NCBI GenBank assembly: GCA_000158155.1
Contig: DS999405.1
Coordinates: 771,623-835,622, forward strand
Source of the DNA: a gamma proteobacterium NOR5-3
Lineage (GTDB): Bacteria > Pseudomonadota > Gammaproteobacteria > Pseudomonadales > Halieaceae
DNA: 64,000 nt
Direction: 5' to 3'
Position numbers and translations under genes: made by a program. A model generated the notes under the pieces. The model worked only from the letters and a program-made list of their open reading frames with translations. It searched no databases and was not told the DNA's origin. Positions within the stretch are counted from its first letter, which is position 1; the number at the start of each line of letters is the position of its first letter. Positions 1 to 8,021 of the stretch are shown one piece after another.

Positions 1-1116
1 GCCAGCAATGCCAGCCATGGTGATGGCATTGAGCGCGGTGAGTTTTGCCGCATAGGGTGCGTTTACGCCCTCTAAGGTGTCGCCGTATTCCCGACCGTTT
101 TCTACTCGTAGGTCCTGATGCTGGCGGTCATAATGCTCGTGGGTTTCCATGATCCGCACCCCGGGAATACCTACCGCGTTGAACGGCCGATGATGTCCGC
201 CTCGACCGAATCGGTCCAGGCGATACACCATTTCGACATCGAGATTCGTCATGTAGCGCTCAGCCATGCTGTCGATATACCGAGCGAGATTTCTCGACGG
301 GCTATCCACCTCGCCCCCGGTAAAGCGCCGGGCCCGGGCCTCCTCTTCTGTCTCCACCGCCCGGGTCCCCTCGGAGAAAACCCGCGCAACGGTATTGTTG
401 ATAACGCCATCAATCCCGGAGATGTTTGAGATCATGTCGTTGTTGAGCACCGCTTTGATTTTCCAGCCCTGCGCCAGCGCATAGTTCGCCACGATGCGCC
501 CACCGATGAGCCCCTGTTCTTCACCTGCCAGCGCCGCGTAGACGATACTGCCGTCAAACGCATACTGACTGAGCACACGTGCAGCCTCCAGCACGCCCGC
601 GACGCCTGACGCATTGTCGTTAGCGCCGGGGCTGTCGGATGTGGCGTTCATGACATCCGACACGCGACTGTCAATGTCGCCGGACATAAGCACCATGCGG
701 TCCGGGTCCAGGGCCCCGCGCTGAATAGCCAGTACGGACACGATCTCTACAGGGTCCGGTACACGACGCTCTCCCTGCACCGTTTCTCCCACGTAGATAA
801 CGTCAAGACATCCACCACAGGTTTTGGATATTTCCTCGAACTCGGCAAAAATCCAGCGCCGGGCCGCGCCAATCCCCCGGGTCTCACTCACCGCGTCTGA
901 CGCGGTATGGCGTGTACCGAAGTTAACCAGCGTCTCAATATCGCTCATTACACGCTCCGCTGACGGCGCAGCAGCGATATCGTAGAGATCCATAACCTCG
1001 CCCGGAGGCGCTGTTTGTGCCATTGCAACGAGCGAAGACACCCCGACAGTGGCGGTGAGTGCAGTCACAATCGCGGTCCTGGTGATTGCTGCGAGGCACT
1101 GCTTGGAAGGTCTCAT
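1..1116 (-). CDS. M28-family zinc metallopeptidase, exported (C-terminus cut by window edge)
   Basis: This is a putative secreted aminopeptidase of family M28, open at the left edge so the C-terminus is missing. The ATG at 1116 begins a signal peptide (MRPSKQ..., hydrophobic stretch, AMAQ-TA cleavage site). An in-frame TTG lies slightly upstream. The metal site is visible as GANDNASG, AGEEQGL, NNDMI and ETHEHYD. The first motif, normally a His-x-Asp (GHxDS), reads GDIDSR here, so the usual first histidine ligand is Asp. The family's co-catalytic zinc enzymes release N-terminal residues from peptides. No operon partner is visible; the next gene on the same strand starts 840 bp upstream. Family assignment is firm, substrate unknown. 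Confidence 0.88.
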   Translation of the reverse strand, partial: MRPSKQCLAAITRTAIVTALTATVGVSSLVAMAQTAPPGEVMDLYDIAAAPSAERVMSDIETLVNFGTRHTASDAVSETRGIGAARRWIFAEFEEISKTCGGCLDVIYVGETVQGERRVPDPVEIVSVLAIQRGALDPDRMVLMSGDIDSRVSDVMNATSDSPGANDNASGVAGVLEAARVLSQYAFDGSIVYAALAGEEQGLIGGRIVANYALAQGWKIKAVLNNDMISNISGIDGVINNTVARVFSEGTRAVETEEEARARRFTGGEVDSPSRNLARYIDSMAERYMTNLDVEMVYRLDRFGRGGHHRPFNAVGIPGVRIMETHEHYDRQHQDLRVENGREYGDTLEGVNAPYAAKLTALNAITMAGIAG

Positions 1117-1152
1117 GGCATGGGTCAATGTCTGTCTCCGATAGGTCGTTGC

Positions 1153-1956
1153 TTATTGATCGAAAGTAGCGTCAAGAAAGCCCGTGAAAGACGACCATGA
1201 TTGTCGGTCGGCTTTCTCCCGATAACGCGGGCTGCCAAATACGCTGAACGCATGGGGTGCGCCGCTGTAGGTTGTCATCTCATGTGCCACACCCGCCGTT
1301 TCTAATTGCTCGGCAAGGGATGCAAAGTCAGACATGCTCACCGCTGTATCTGCACTGCCGTGATACACCATAACGGGAGCCTGCGTGGCGGCGTAGTCCT
1401 GTCCTTCTGGTGTGGTTAGTCCACCGTGAAAACTGGCAAAGCCTTTGAGGGGCTCTCCGGATCTGGCAAGTTCCAGCACCGCTGTGCCACCAAAGCAGTA
1501 CCCTACAACGACGGCATTGGAAACATCCGCACCGCTATCACTGGCGGCTCCCAGTGCACCGCGCATGAGCGAACGCATTTTATCCCGGTCCTGGTAAAGC
1601 TCACCGGTGAGTGCGATTTTGTCTTTTGTTTCCGTAGGACGAATACCCGCACCAAAGGTGAGTGCGATTTTGTCTTTTGTTTCCGTAGGACGAATACCCG
1701 CACCAAAAAGGTCCGCTGCAAACACGCTGTAGCCCATGGCCGACAGCATCTCGGCGCGTTTGATCTCGTACTCGGTCAGGCCATCCCAATCGTGAATAAT
1801 GACCACCAGACCACGGCTATCGCTGGCGGGCTCAAAATAACCTTCGTAGTCCTTTCCGGCCACCTCATAGTTGACGACCTCACCGGCCCACAACGGTTGT
1901 TGCGCAAGTGCGCAAAACGCAATTAGACCCAAGCTCAGGAATTTCATCCTATTCAT
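1153..1956 (-). CDS. Dienelactone hydrolase family protein, exported, with internal tandem duplication
   Basis: Alpha/beta hydrolase of the dienelactone hydrolase type, 267 aa from the chosen ATG at 1956, which has an AGAGAAG ribosome site. An in-frame ATG at 1995 is less likely because it would bury the signal peptide (residues 1-25). The Cys-Asp-His triad is visible: C154 in GYCFGG, D203 in GSADTAV and H235 in GAPHAF. Residues 84-100 and 101-117 are identical copies of a 17-residue block (FGAGIRPTETKDKIALT), encoded by a perfect 51-bp DNA duplication. The duplication falls before the helix region leading to the nucleophile and may impair folding. Substrate unknown; such exported hydrolases act on small esters or lactones. 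Confidence 0.88.
   Translation of the reverse strand: MNRMKFLSLGLIAFCALAQQPLWAGEVVNYEVAGKDYEGYFEPASDSRGLVVIIHDWDGLTEYEIKRAEMLSAMGYSVFAADLFGAGIRPTETKDKIALTFGAGIRPTETKDKIALTGELYQDRDKMRSLMRGALGAASDSGADVSNAVVVGYCFGGTAVLELARSGEPLKGFASFHGGLTTPEGQDYAATQAPVMVYHGSADTAVSMSDFASLAEQLETAGVAHEMTTYSGAPHAFSVFGSPRYREKADRQSWSSFTGFLDATFDQ
1606..1707. repeat. Perfect 51-bp tandem duplication inside the hydrolase gene
   Basis: Positions 1606-1656 and 1657-1707 are identical base for base. The bases just outside (1605 vs 1656 and 1657 vs 1708) differ, so the unit is exactly 51 bp and keeps the reading frame. Absence of any silent difference suggests a very recent event, or an assembly or laboratory-strain artefact. 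Confidence 0.97.
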
Positions 1957-2025
1957 AACGACTTCTCTATTGTAGTTTATGGAACTCATTATCATTGACG
2001 TTTACGCAGTCCGGAGGCAAGCGGT

Positions 2026-3579
2026 TTGGCCAACCTCGATTGGTGGGTTATCGGCATTTATCTTTTCGCAATGCTCGCTCTCGCGGTGTGGTTAGGTCGC
2101 GGTCAAAGTACCGAGAGGGAGTACTATCTCGGTGGCGGGTTGCCCGCCGGGGCTCTTGCAACGTCGATCCTCGCCACGCAGTGCTCCACCAACAGCCTGC
2201 TGGGCGCACCGGCCTTTGTAGGTTTTGCAGCGGGTGGGGGCTTGCTCTGGCTCCAGTACGAACTCGCCGTGCCTCTGGCGATGCTGGGTTTGGCATTCCT
2301 GTTTCCCCTGGTACATCGCAGCGACGTGATTTCGATCTACGCGTTTTTAGAGCAACGCATCGGTCCCGGTGCCCGACTCACTGCCAGCGCCAGCTTCCTG
2401 TTTTTTCGCGGCGTCGCCACCGGCGTGACCGTCTATGGCGTGGCATCCGTAGTGGCATTGATCACCGGCATCGGTTACCTCCCCGCGGTGGCTCTGCTCA
2501 TGGGTGTCACCGTGACTTACGATGTCATGGGTGGCATGCGCGCCGTGGTCATCTCTGACGTGATTCAAATGTTGCTCCTGGTCGGTGCAGTGATCGTTTC
2601 TCTGGTTTGGCTGACACCGGATCTATGGTCGAACATGGATGTGCTTGCCCAGCGCAGCCGCCCCTTGATGAATGACTGGGGCATCAGCGGTGCAAGCAAT
2701 TTTGGTTTTTGGCCCATGCTGTTTGGTGGACTGTTTCTTTACATGGCGTACTACGGCAGTGATCAAAGTCAGGCGCAACGCTTGCTGGCAGCCCGTAACG
2801 CAGAAGACCTCAACACAATCCTCGTGCTTAACGGACTACTGCGCTTTCCCCTGGTGCTTCTCTACTGCGTGCTCGGCCTGGGACTGGCTGCCTACGCACT
2901 GGAGCAGCCCGGGTTTCTGAACGATCTACCGGTGACCGCAGCCGGCACGCCTAATCTGAACCTGGTTTTCCCAGCATTTGTGCTGCGCGAATTCGCGCCC
3001 GGGCTGGCCGGTCTGGCGATTGTCGGATTGTTTGCTGCCGCCATGTCTTCCATTGATTCAGCATTGAACAGTCTCTCTGCCAGTACGCTTGAAGACTTTT
3101 TCCCGGCCACAGCCAACAGCTTGGGACGAACTCGCTTTGTGCAGTCAAAGATCGTCACACTGTGTTGGGGCGTATTCGCCGTGGCTTTCTCCTTTGGCAT
3201 AGAGCACATCGCCAGTACGCTATTGGAATCTATCAATAAAGTGGGCTCGCTAATTAATGGCCCGTTACTGGGGCTGTTTGTGATCGCCATCGTGTTGCCC
3301 GGCACCACATCGCGGGTCGCCGTAGGCGCCTTTATCGGTGGAATCTTGCTCAATATCGCCCTCTGGCAACTGGCGCCCCAGGTATCCTGGCTTTGGTGGA
3401 ACCTGGCCGGGTGCGTCGCGACCCTGGTCATAGCGGCCCTGAACAGCGGTTACGCAGCCCTCAGTGCCGCTGTACAGGCTCTGAGCGACGCCCGGCCACC
3501 CACTCGGACCTTTGCAGCCCTGCTGGGAGGCTTTTGCACCATGCTGATAGTCTTACTGCTCACTCAGCGTTATATTTGA
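2026..3579 (+). CDS. Sodium:solute symporter (SSS family)
   Basis: Integral membrane Na+-coupled transporter of the SSS/SLC5 family, 517 aa with about 13 hydrophobic segments throughout. The start is a TTG at 2026, preceded by a strong GGAGG at 2012-2016; no ATG fits. Family landmarks include the N-terminal GxxxTEREYYLGGG type loop, the Ser/Thr-rich stretch after TM1 (ATQCSTNSLLGAPAFVGFA) and the SSIDSALNSLSASTLEDFF segment of TM8 that forms part of the Na+ site. The substrate cannot be read from sequence; relatives carry sugars, proline, pantothenate or sialic acid. It is divergent from the hydrolase gene, with only 69 bp between the starts. Confidence 0.88.
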   Translation: MANLDWWVIGIYLFAMLALAVWLGRGQSTEREYYLGGGLPAGALATSILATQCSTNSLLGAPAFVGFAAGGGLLWLQYELAVPLAMLGLAFLFPLVHRSDVISIYAFLEQRIGPGARLTASASFLFFRGVATGVTVYGVASVVALITGIGYLPAVALLMGVTVTYDVMGGMRAVVISDVIQMLLLVGAVIVSLVWLTPDLWSNMDVLAQRSRPLMNDWGISGASNFGFWPMLFGGLFLYMAYYGSDQSQAQRLLAARNAEDLNTILVLNGLLRFPLVLLYCVLGLGLAAYALEQPGFLNDLPVTAAGTPNLNLVFPAFVLREFAPGLAGLAIVGLFAAAMSSIDSALNSLSASTLEDFFPATANSLGRTRFVQSKIVTLCWGVFAVAFSFGIEHIASTLLESINKVGSLINGPLLGLFVIAIVLPGTTSRVAVGAFIGGILLNIALWQLAPQVSWLWWNLAGCVATLVIAALNSGYAALSAAVQALSDARPPTRTFAALLGGFCTMLIVLLLTQRYI

Positions 3580-3606
3580 GTAAACCAAGCTATGGTGATT
3601 AGCGGT

Positions 3607-3634
3607 TTGTTGCCCCCCTGTCAGCGGCTATACT
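3607..3634 (+). promoter_or_regulatory. Candidate sigma-70 promoter for the YccA-like gene
   Basis: TTGTTG at 3607-3612 and TATACT at 3629-3634 are separated by 16 bp. They lie about 175 bp before the gene start, giving a long leader. That leader contains two complementary pairs, ACATTCAG (3655-3662) with CTGAATGT (3716-3723), and GGGTGAG (3662-3668) with CTCACCC (3728-3734). The pairs interleave rather than nest. Predicted by eye only. Confidence 0.4.
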
Positions 3635-3809
3635 GTGCTTTGGACACGATGCTGACATTCAGGGTGAGTTATCATTAATTGCCCATTTATCAACCGCTTG
3701 GCGGATATAGGTGAACTGAATGTGATGCTCACCCGGGGAACTTTCGGGTAGGGTTTGCGTCAAAGTGTCTGATTACTCACAAACCCAGCTTAATGCGAGG
3801 CAAGAAATA

Positions 3810-4481
3810 ATGGCTAATCCAAGAGTGTATGACGTCGATGCCGCACTAGGTGCCGCGGTCAGCACCAATAAGGTACTGAGAAACACCTACATGCTTCTGG
3901 GTATGACGCTGCTGTTCAGCGCGATGACAGCTGGTGTCTCCATGGTTATGGGGCTTCCTCAGGGGGCCGCTTTAATTCTCAGTCTGGCGGGCTTTGGCCT
4001 TTTGTTTGTGGTCAACCGCACCGCCGATAGCTCCAAGGGGCTCGTGGCGATCTTTGCCTTTACCGGTGTTATGGGTGCGGCCCTGGGCCCTATGCTCAAC
4101 TTCTACCTGGCGATGCCCGGCGGTCCTGCGTTGGTTCTGCAGGCACTTGCAGGAACGGCTGTGGTTTTCTTTGGCCTGTCAGCCTACGCCCTGACCACCC
4201 GCAAGGATTTTTCCTTCATGGGCGGCTTCCTGATGATAGGACTGATCGTAGCCGTCATTGCCATGGTCGCTAATTTCTTCCTGGCGATCCCTGCATTGTC
4301 ACTCACTATATCGGCGGCAGTAATTATGATCATGTCCGGCCTGATCCTGTTTGATACCAGCCGGATCATCAATGGCGGAGAGACGAACTACATCCGGGCT
4401 ACCGTGAGCCTGTACCTGAACATTTACAACCTGTTCATTCACATTCTGCACCTGCTGACCGCGCTTTCCGGCGACGACTGA
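3810..4481 (+). CDS. Bax inhibitor-1/YccA family membrane protein
   Basis: Seven-TM protein of the BI-1 family, 223 aa and close in length to E. coli YccA. In E. coli, YccA binds and modulates the FtsH protease. The ATG at 3810 is preferred over an in-frame GTG at 3765 because GAGGCAAG precedes it and because STNKVLRNTYMLLG then sits where the family has its conserved N-terminal motif. The C-terminal TM region has the family's acidic motif (LILFDTSRIINGGETNYI, then YLNIYNLFIHILHLL). It stands alone with its own promoter and a strong terminator. Confidence 0.92.
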   Translation: MANPRVYDVDAALGAAVSTNKVLRNTYMLLGMTLLFSAMTAGVSMVMGLPQGAALILSLAGFGLLFVVNRTADSSKGLVAIFAFTGVMGAALGPMLNFYLAMPGGPALVLQALAGTAVVFFGLSAYALTTRKDFSFMGGFLMIGLIVAVIAMVANFFLAIPALSLTISAAVIMIMSGLILFDTSRIINGGETNYIRATVSLYLNIYNLFIHILHLLTALSGDD

Positions 4482-4500
4482 TCAGTAGTTAGGCCAGCTA

Positions 4501-4528
4501 AAGCCCCGGCACCGACCGGGGCTTTTTT
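4501..4528 (+). terminator. Rho-independent terminator after the YccA-like gene
   Basis: A 9-bp GC-rich stem, AAGCCCCGG (4501-4509) with CCGGGGCTT (4516-4524), and a 6-nt loop run into T6 at 4523-4528. It separates the YccA gene from tusD. Confidence 0.93.
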
Positions 4529-4556
4529 ATGGGCACATTGTTTATACTCCTCCTCC

Positions 4557-4931
4557 ATGCGCTATACCCTTCTCGTTCTTACTCCTCCCGACAGCGGCGC
4601 CAGCGCCCGTCATGCTTTGGAATTTGCTAAAGCTGTATGCCTTGCCGGGCACGATGTGGCCTGCGTGTTCTTTTACGACGCGGGCGTTCTCACCGCCCTG
4701 TCGCAGTGCGAAGCGGCAGCAGATGAAAGTGATCTTCGGGAGGGCTGGCAAGATTTCGCGCAAACCACAGGCACTCCACTGGTTGCCTGCGTAGCTTCTG
4801 TAGCGCGCTTTGGACTTGGCGATGGCCGGGAGCTACATGAGCGTTGCCTCCCACAGTTCACCATCGCAGGACTTGGCGAGCTCATCGAGGCGTCCAGTGA
4901 CTCCCAGCGCTTTCTGACCTTTGCGGACTAG
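4557..4931 (+). CDS. tusD: Sulfurtransferase complex subunit TusD
   Basis: DsrE-fold subunit of the cytoplasmic TusBCD complex. The complex relays persulfide sulfur from TusA to TusE for 2-thiouridine formation at U34 of tRNA. The protein is 124 aa. Cys78, in LVACVASVARFGL, aligns with the sulfur-carrying Cys78 of E. coli TusD. It is first in tusD-tusC-tusB-tusE, where 8-bp gaps or overlaps indicate one transcript. No good Shine-Dalgarno precedes the ATG, and TATACT lies only about 10 bp upstream, so a short or leaderless transcript is possible. Confidence 0.93.
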   Translation: MRYTLLVLTPPDSGASARHALEFAKAVCLAGHDVACVFFYDAGVLTALSQCEAAADESDLREGWQDFAQTTGTPLVACVASVARFGLGDGRELHERCLPQFTIAGLGELIEASSDSQRFLTFAD

Positions 4932-4939
4932 ACCCGGCA

Positions 4940-5314
4940 ATGACGACTCACGATAGAACAAGCGCCCCGCTCATCCTGTTCCAAAACTCGCCCTATGCTG
5001 GCTCACTGGCGCGTTCATCGCTGGATCTGGCGCTGAGCTTCGCAGTGTTTGCGCAGCAGCCGGCTCTGCTGTTTTGTGGCGACGCCGTCTTGTGCCTCAA
5101 GGACGCACAAGACAGCCACAGCATCGGGCGCAAATCACTGCGAAAAGTGATCGACTCCCTGCCGCTATACGATATTGAGCAGGTGTATGTTGACCAGCTC
5201 TCACTCGAGCAAAACGGGCTCGGCGCCCGGGAGATTCCGCCATTCGCAGTCAGCGTAAGCACGCAAGAGATTCAGAAAATGCTAGCGGAGGCCGCGCATG
5301 TCATTAGTCTCTGA
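4940..5314 (+). CDS. tusC: Sulfurtransferase complex subunit TusC
   Basis: Second DsrE-like subunit of the TusBCD heterohexamer, 124 aa. It shows the family's NSPYAGSLARSSLDLALSFAVFAQ start and the GDAVLCL strand. TusC has a structural role; TusD carries the reactive cysteine. It begins 8 bp after tusD and its last 17 bases overlap the start of tusB, so translation is probably coupled. Confidence 0.92.
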   Translation: MTTHDRTSAPLILFQNSPYAGSLARSSLDLALSFAVFAQQPALLFCGDAVLCLKDAQDSHSIGRKSLRKVIDSLPLYDIEQVYVDQLSLEQNGLGAREIPPFAVSVSTQEIQKMLAEAAHVISL

Positions 5315-5606
5315 GGGCACCTTGCACTGCCTGTCGGCGTCCCCAGGCTCACCGGTAGCTCGGCGCCTACTAACGCAGGTTGATGGCGGTCAACCTGTAC
5401 TGCTGCTGGGCAGGGCTGTGATCCTGGCTGCAGCCTCGCATCCCGATTTACCACAGTGGATAGCCAGTGGCGCTGCCCTGTATGCACTGGAGGAAGATTT
5501 ACAAGCCTATGCTGTGTCTGAGCCAGGCCCCGGTGTAACAAGGGCAAGCTACGCAGACTGGGTTGCACTGAGCGAACGGTACCCAACCCAGACACTGTGG
5601 CGGTGA
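5298..5606 (+). CDS. tusB: Sulfurtransferase complex subunit TusB
   Basis: DsrH-family subunit, 102 aa, completing the TusBCD set. Identification rests mainly on order, length and the LLLGRAVILAA strand typical of TusB. Sequence conservation in this subunit is generally low. Overlaps tusC by 17 bp and is followed after 7 bp by tusE. Confidence 0.85.
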   Translation: MSLVSEGTLHCLSASPGSPVARRLLTQVDGGQPVLLLGRAVILAAASHPDLPQWIASGAALYALEEDLQAYAVSEPGPGVTRASYADWVALSERYPTQTLWR

Positions 5607-5613
5607 CCCGCAA

Positions 5614-5937
5614 ATGACCGGAACGCTCCTCCCGCCGATGACCACCGAAGGGTTTCTGGTCAGTGCGGCTGACTGGAATGCCGAGCTTGCTCAGCAAATT
5701 GCAGCCGGAGAAGACCTTTGTCTGACGCCGGAACATTGGGAAGTAATTGAGCTGCTCCGTGAATACTACGCCACCTTTGATTCTTCCCCGGCAATGCGTG
5801 CGCTGGTGAAGTTCTGCAAAATACGACTCGGAGAAGAAAAAGGCCGCAGTATTTACTTACTCAAGCTATTTCCAGGCTCTCCGGCGAAAATCGCGAGTAA
5901 AATTGCGGGCCTTCCGAAACCCGCGAATTGTTTATGA
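5614..5937 (+). CDS. tusE: TusE/DsrC-type sulfur relay protein
   Basis: Small DsrC-fold carrier, 107 aa, that accepts persulfide from TusD and delivers it to MnmA on tRNA. It ends PKPANCL, so the sulfur-carrying cysteine is the penultimate residue (C106), as in TusE and DsrC proteins. The second conserved cysteine of dissimilatory DsrC, about 11 residues earlier, is absent. This supports the tRNA-thiolation role over sulfur oxidation. Its TGA overlaps the ATG of trmA (ATGA). Confidence 0.93.
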   Translation: MTGTLLPPMTTEGFLVSAADWNAELAQQIAAGEDLCLTPEHWEVIELLREYYATFDSSPAMRALVKFCKIRLGEEKGRSIYLLKLFPGSPAKIASKIAGLPKPANCL

Positions 5938-7034
5938 GCCTGCTGCCCTGGCAAACCAGCCCCGAAAACTACGAGCAACTGTTTGCCCAGAAGTGTGCCC
6001 GTGTCGAAAAAGACATGCAGTTCGGCTCACTACCCCCTGCTCAGCGTTTCAGTTCACCTTCACAGTCCTATCGGGTTCGGGCCGAGTTCCGCATTTGGCA
6101 TGACGAGGACGATCTCAATTATGTGATGTTTGATCCCGAGAGTCCGCGGACGCCTGTGATTATCAGGGAATTCGTGCCGGCACTGGAGCCCATTCGTCAG
6201 CTCATGCCGAGACTCCGGGAATACCTAAAACTGCGACCGACGCTGCGCAGAAAACTCTTCCAGGCCGAGTTCATGGCTACCACAACCGGTGAGTTGCTCG
6301 TCACACTGATTTATCACCGAGCCCTGGACGATGCCTGGGAGGAAGAAGCGACGACGCTTGCTGAAGCGTTCGGCGTATCGCTGGTGGGTCGGAGCCGGAA
6401 GCAAAAGCGTGTCATCGGCCATGACTTTGTTACCGATGAGTTTGTTGTTAATGGCCGCATCTATAGTTATCGCCAGTACGAACAGTCGTTTGTACAACCC
6501 AACGCTCCGGTGAATCAAAAGATGTTGAATTGGGCGTGGGAACAGTCAGCACATTGCGGCGGAGACTTGTTGGAGCTGTACTGCGGCAATGGCAACTTTA
6601 CATTGCCTCTCGCTTCGCAATTCCCCCAGGTAATAGCCACGGAGCTTTCCAAAAGCGGCACCCGCGCCGCTTTGGAAAATCTCAGCGCTAACCATATAGA
6701 GAACGTTGAGGTTGTACGCCTGAGCGCAGAAGAAGTGAGTCAGGCCATGGCGGGGGTGCGTGAGTTCAGGCGCCTGGCATCGCTTCCCAAGGCACTGGGC
6801 GACTACGACCTGCGTACCGTGTTCGTGGATCCGCCGCGAGCCGGGCTGGATCCGGCAACGCTCGACTGCGTACGCCAATTTGAGGCCATCATCTACGTGT
6901 CTTGTAATCTCCAGACACTGAAAGCAAACATACACGCGTTGGAATCTACTCACTCGGTGGCAAGCTTTGCACTGTTCGACCAGTTTCCCTACACGCATCA
7001 TATTGAGAGCGCCGTGGTGCTGCGCCGATCCTGA
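5934..7034 (+). CDS. trmA: tRNA (uracil-54-C5)-methyltransferase TrmA
   Basis: SAM-dependent enzyme forming 5-methyluridine (T54) in the T-loop of tRNA. The ATG at 5934 gives 366 aa, the E. coli length. The start overlaps the tusE stop; an upstream TTG at 5928 is less attractive. Visible motifs are LELYCGNGNFTLPLA (SAM site), FVDPPRAGLD, and the catalytic nucleophile C324 in YVSCNLQTL, at the same residue number as in E. coli. Linkage to tus genes makes this a tRNA-modification operon. Confidence 0.95.
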   Translation: MSLLPWQTSPENYEQLFAQKCARVEKDMQFGSLPPAQRFSSPSQSYRVRAEFRIWHDEDDLNYVMFDPESPRTPVIIREFVPALEPIRQLMPRLREYLKLRPTLRRKLFQAEFMATTTGELLVTLIYHRALDDAWEEEATTLAEAFGVSLVGRSRKQKRVIGHDFVTDEFVVNGRIYSYRQYEQSFVQPNAPVNQKMLNWAWEQSAHCGGDLLELYCGNGNFTLPLASQFPQVIATELSKSGTRAALENLSANHIENVEVVRLSAEEVSQAMAGVREFRRLASLPKALGDYDLRTVFVDPPRAGLDPATLDCVRQFEAIIYVSCNLQTLKANIHALESTHSVASFALFDQFPYTHHIESAVVLRRS

Positions 7035-7064
7035 TCCGTGTTTGGGTGGAAACCCGGGACCGAC

Positions 7065-8018
7065 TCAGTGTTTGCGTGACAGTTCGGCGACGCGCTTAGT
7101 CAGAAGATCATCAACACGCTCTATGTCTGCTGCTGCAATTTCCTGATAGGACAGCTTTAACTCCCGACAGACTTCCCGGGTGCGCAAACGTCGCGACAAG
7201 GCGGCGGTGGGCACATCACGTTCCCAGCACTCGATGTAAAGCCCCACTGCCGGCACGTAAAAATCCGCCGTGAGCGCCTCCTCAACCGGGAGCCTGCGAT
7301 CTCGCGCATGAGCCAGCTGTGCTTCGTAAAGCCAATCGCAGACGCGCAGCTGCAATAAGCTATCCACCGCGTGCCCATCCAGACCACATCTGGCGTGGAT
7401 CAACTCACCAGAAGCCCTCGAAGCGTCTTGATCTGCTGCTGCAAAAAGGTCCGGGGCGATATCGCCTGTCTCGGTGGGCTGGCCCGGGGCCGTGGCCGGA
7501 GAACTCTCCACGGCGAAGCCGTCGGAGACTAACCGATTCAGCTCCCGATGAATAACGGGGTTATCAACAATTTCGTGGGGCCAACTGATCAACAGCAGGC
7601 CATTGTCCTCGTCTACCTCTTGCCTTCCGCCAAAGTGCGTGCCCAGACTCGTGAGCTCCAAGCCACGGCGCGTGATGTTCAGCATACCCAGCTCCGCAAA
7701 ATTGCGGTTGATCTGACGGACGCCAAGATGTGGATAATAGCGCTGCATACCGCCGGGAGTGATTCGTTGATTGGTTTCGATGGCAGTGAGAAGCGGATGT
7801 TCCAGTAACGATTCTGGCCAGACAATATAGCGCCCAAATCGCTGACTCTCCTGATAAGAACCACCGTGGAGCTCCCCCTTTCCTGTCAGAGCCCAGCTCT
7901 TATCCCGTCGATCGATCCAGCCGTAATCTCGCAGCGTCACAAACAGCTGCTGAATAGGCAGCTTCAAGCGCTTTGCGAGCGCTGATGTCGACAAACGACT
8001 GTCGTCAGCGACGGTCAT
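7065..8018 (-). CDS. Winged-helix protein with a C-terminal PD-(D/E)XK nuclease-like domain
   Basis: Unnamed 317-aa protein. The N-terminal 130 residues look DNA-binding: STSALAKRLKLPIQQLF then helices, and ITPGGMQRYYPHLGVRQINRNFAELGML. The last about 90 residues (AHARDRRLPVEE...TADFYVPAVGLYIECWE...RTREVCRELKL) resemble the nuclease-like module in some helicases and restriction enzymes, of the form DFYxPxxxxYIEYWG. In that module Asp and Glu are metal ligands. The canonical Lys is replaced (ECWE), so catalysis is uncertain. It sits 3 bp downstream of the dUTPase gene on the same strand, suggesting a shared transcript and a nucleotide or DNA-maintenance role. Domain reading is inference. Confidence 0.6.
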   Translation of the reverse strand: MTVADDSRLSTSALAKRLKLPIQQLFVTLRDYGWIDRRDKSWALTGKGELHGGSYQESQRFGRYIVWPESLLEHPLLTAIETNQRITPGGMQRYYPHLGVRQINRNFAELGMLNITRRGLELTSLGTHFGGRQEVDEDNGLLLISWPHEIVDNPVIHRELNRLVSDGFAVESSPATAPGQPTETGDIAPDLFAAADQDASRASGELIHARCGLDGHAVDSLLQLRVCDWLYEAQLAHARDRRLPVEEALTADFYVPAVGLYIECWERDVPTAALSRRLRTREVCRELKLSYQEIAAADIERVDDLLTKRVAELSRKH

Positions 8019-8021
8019 GGA

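Noticed and set aside
1501-1789. Possible CRISPR or multi-repeat array at the 51-bp repeat
   Set aside because: Only two copies, no spacer between them, and the repeat is coding and in frame with the hydrolase.
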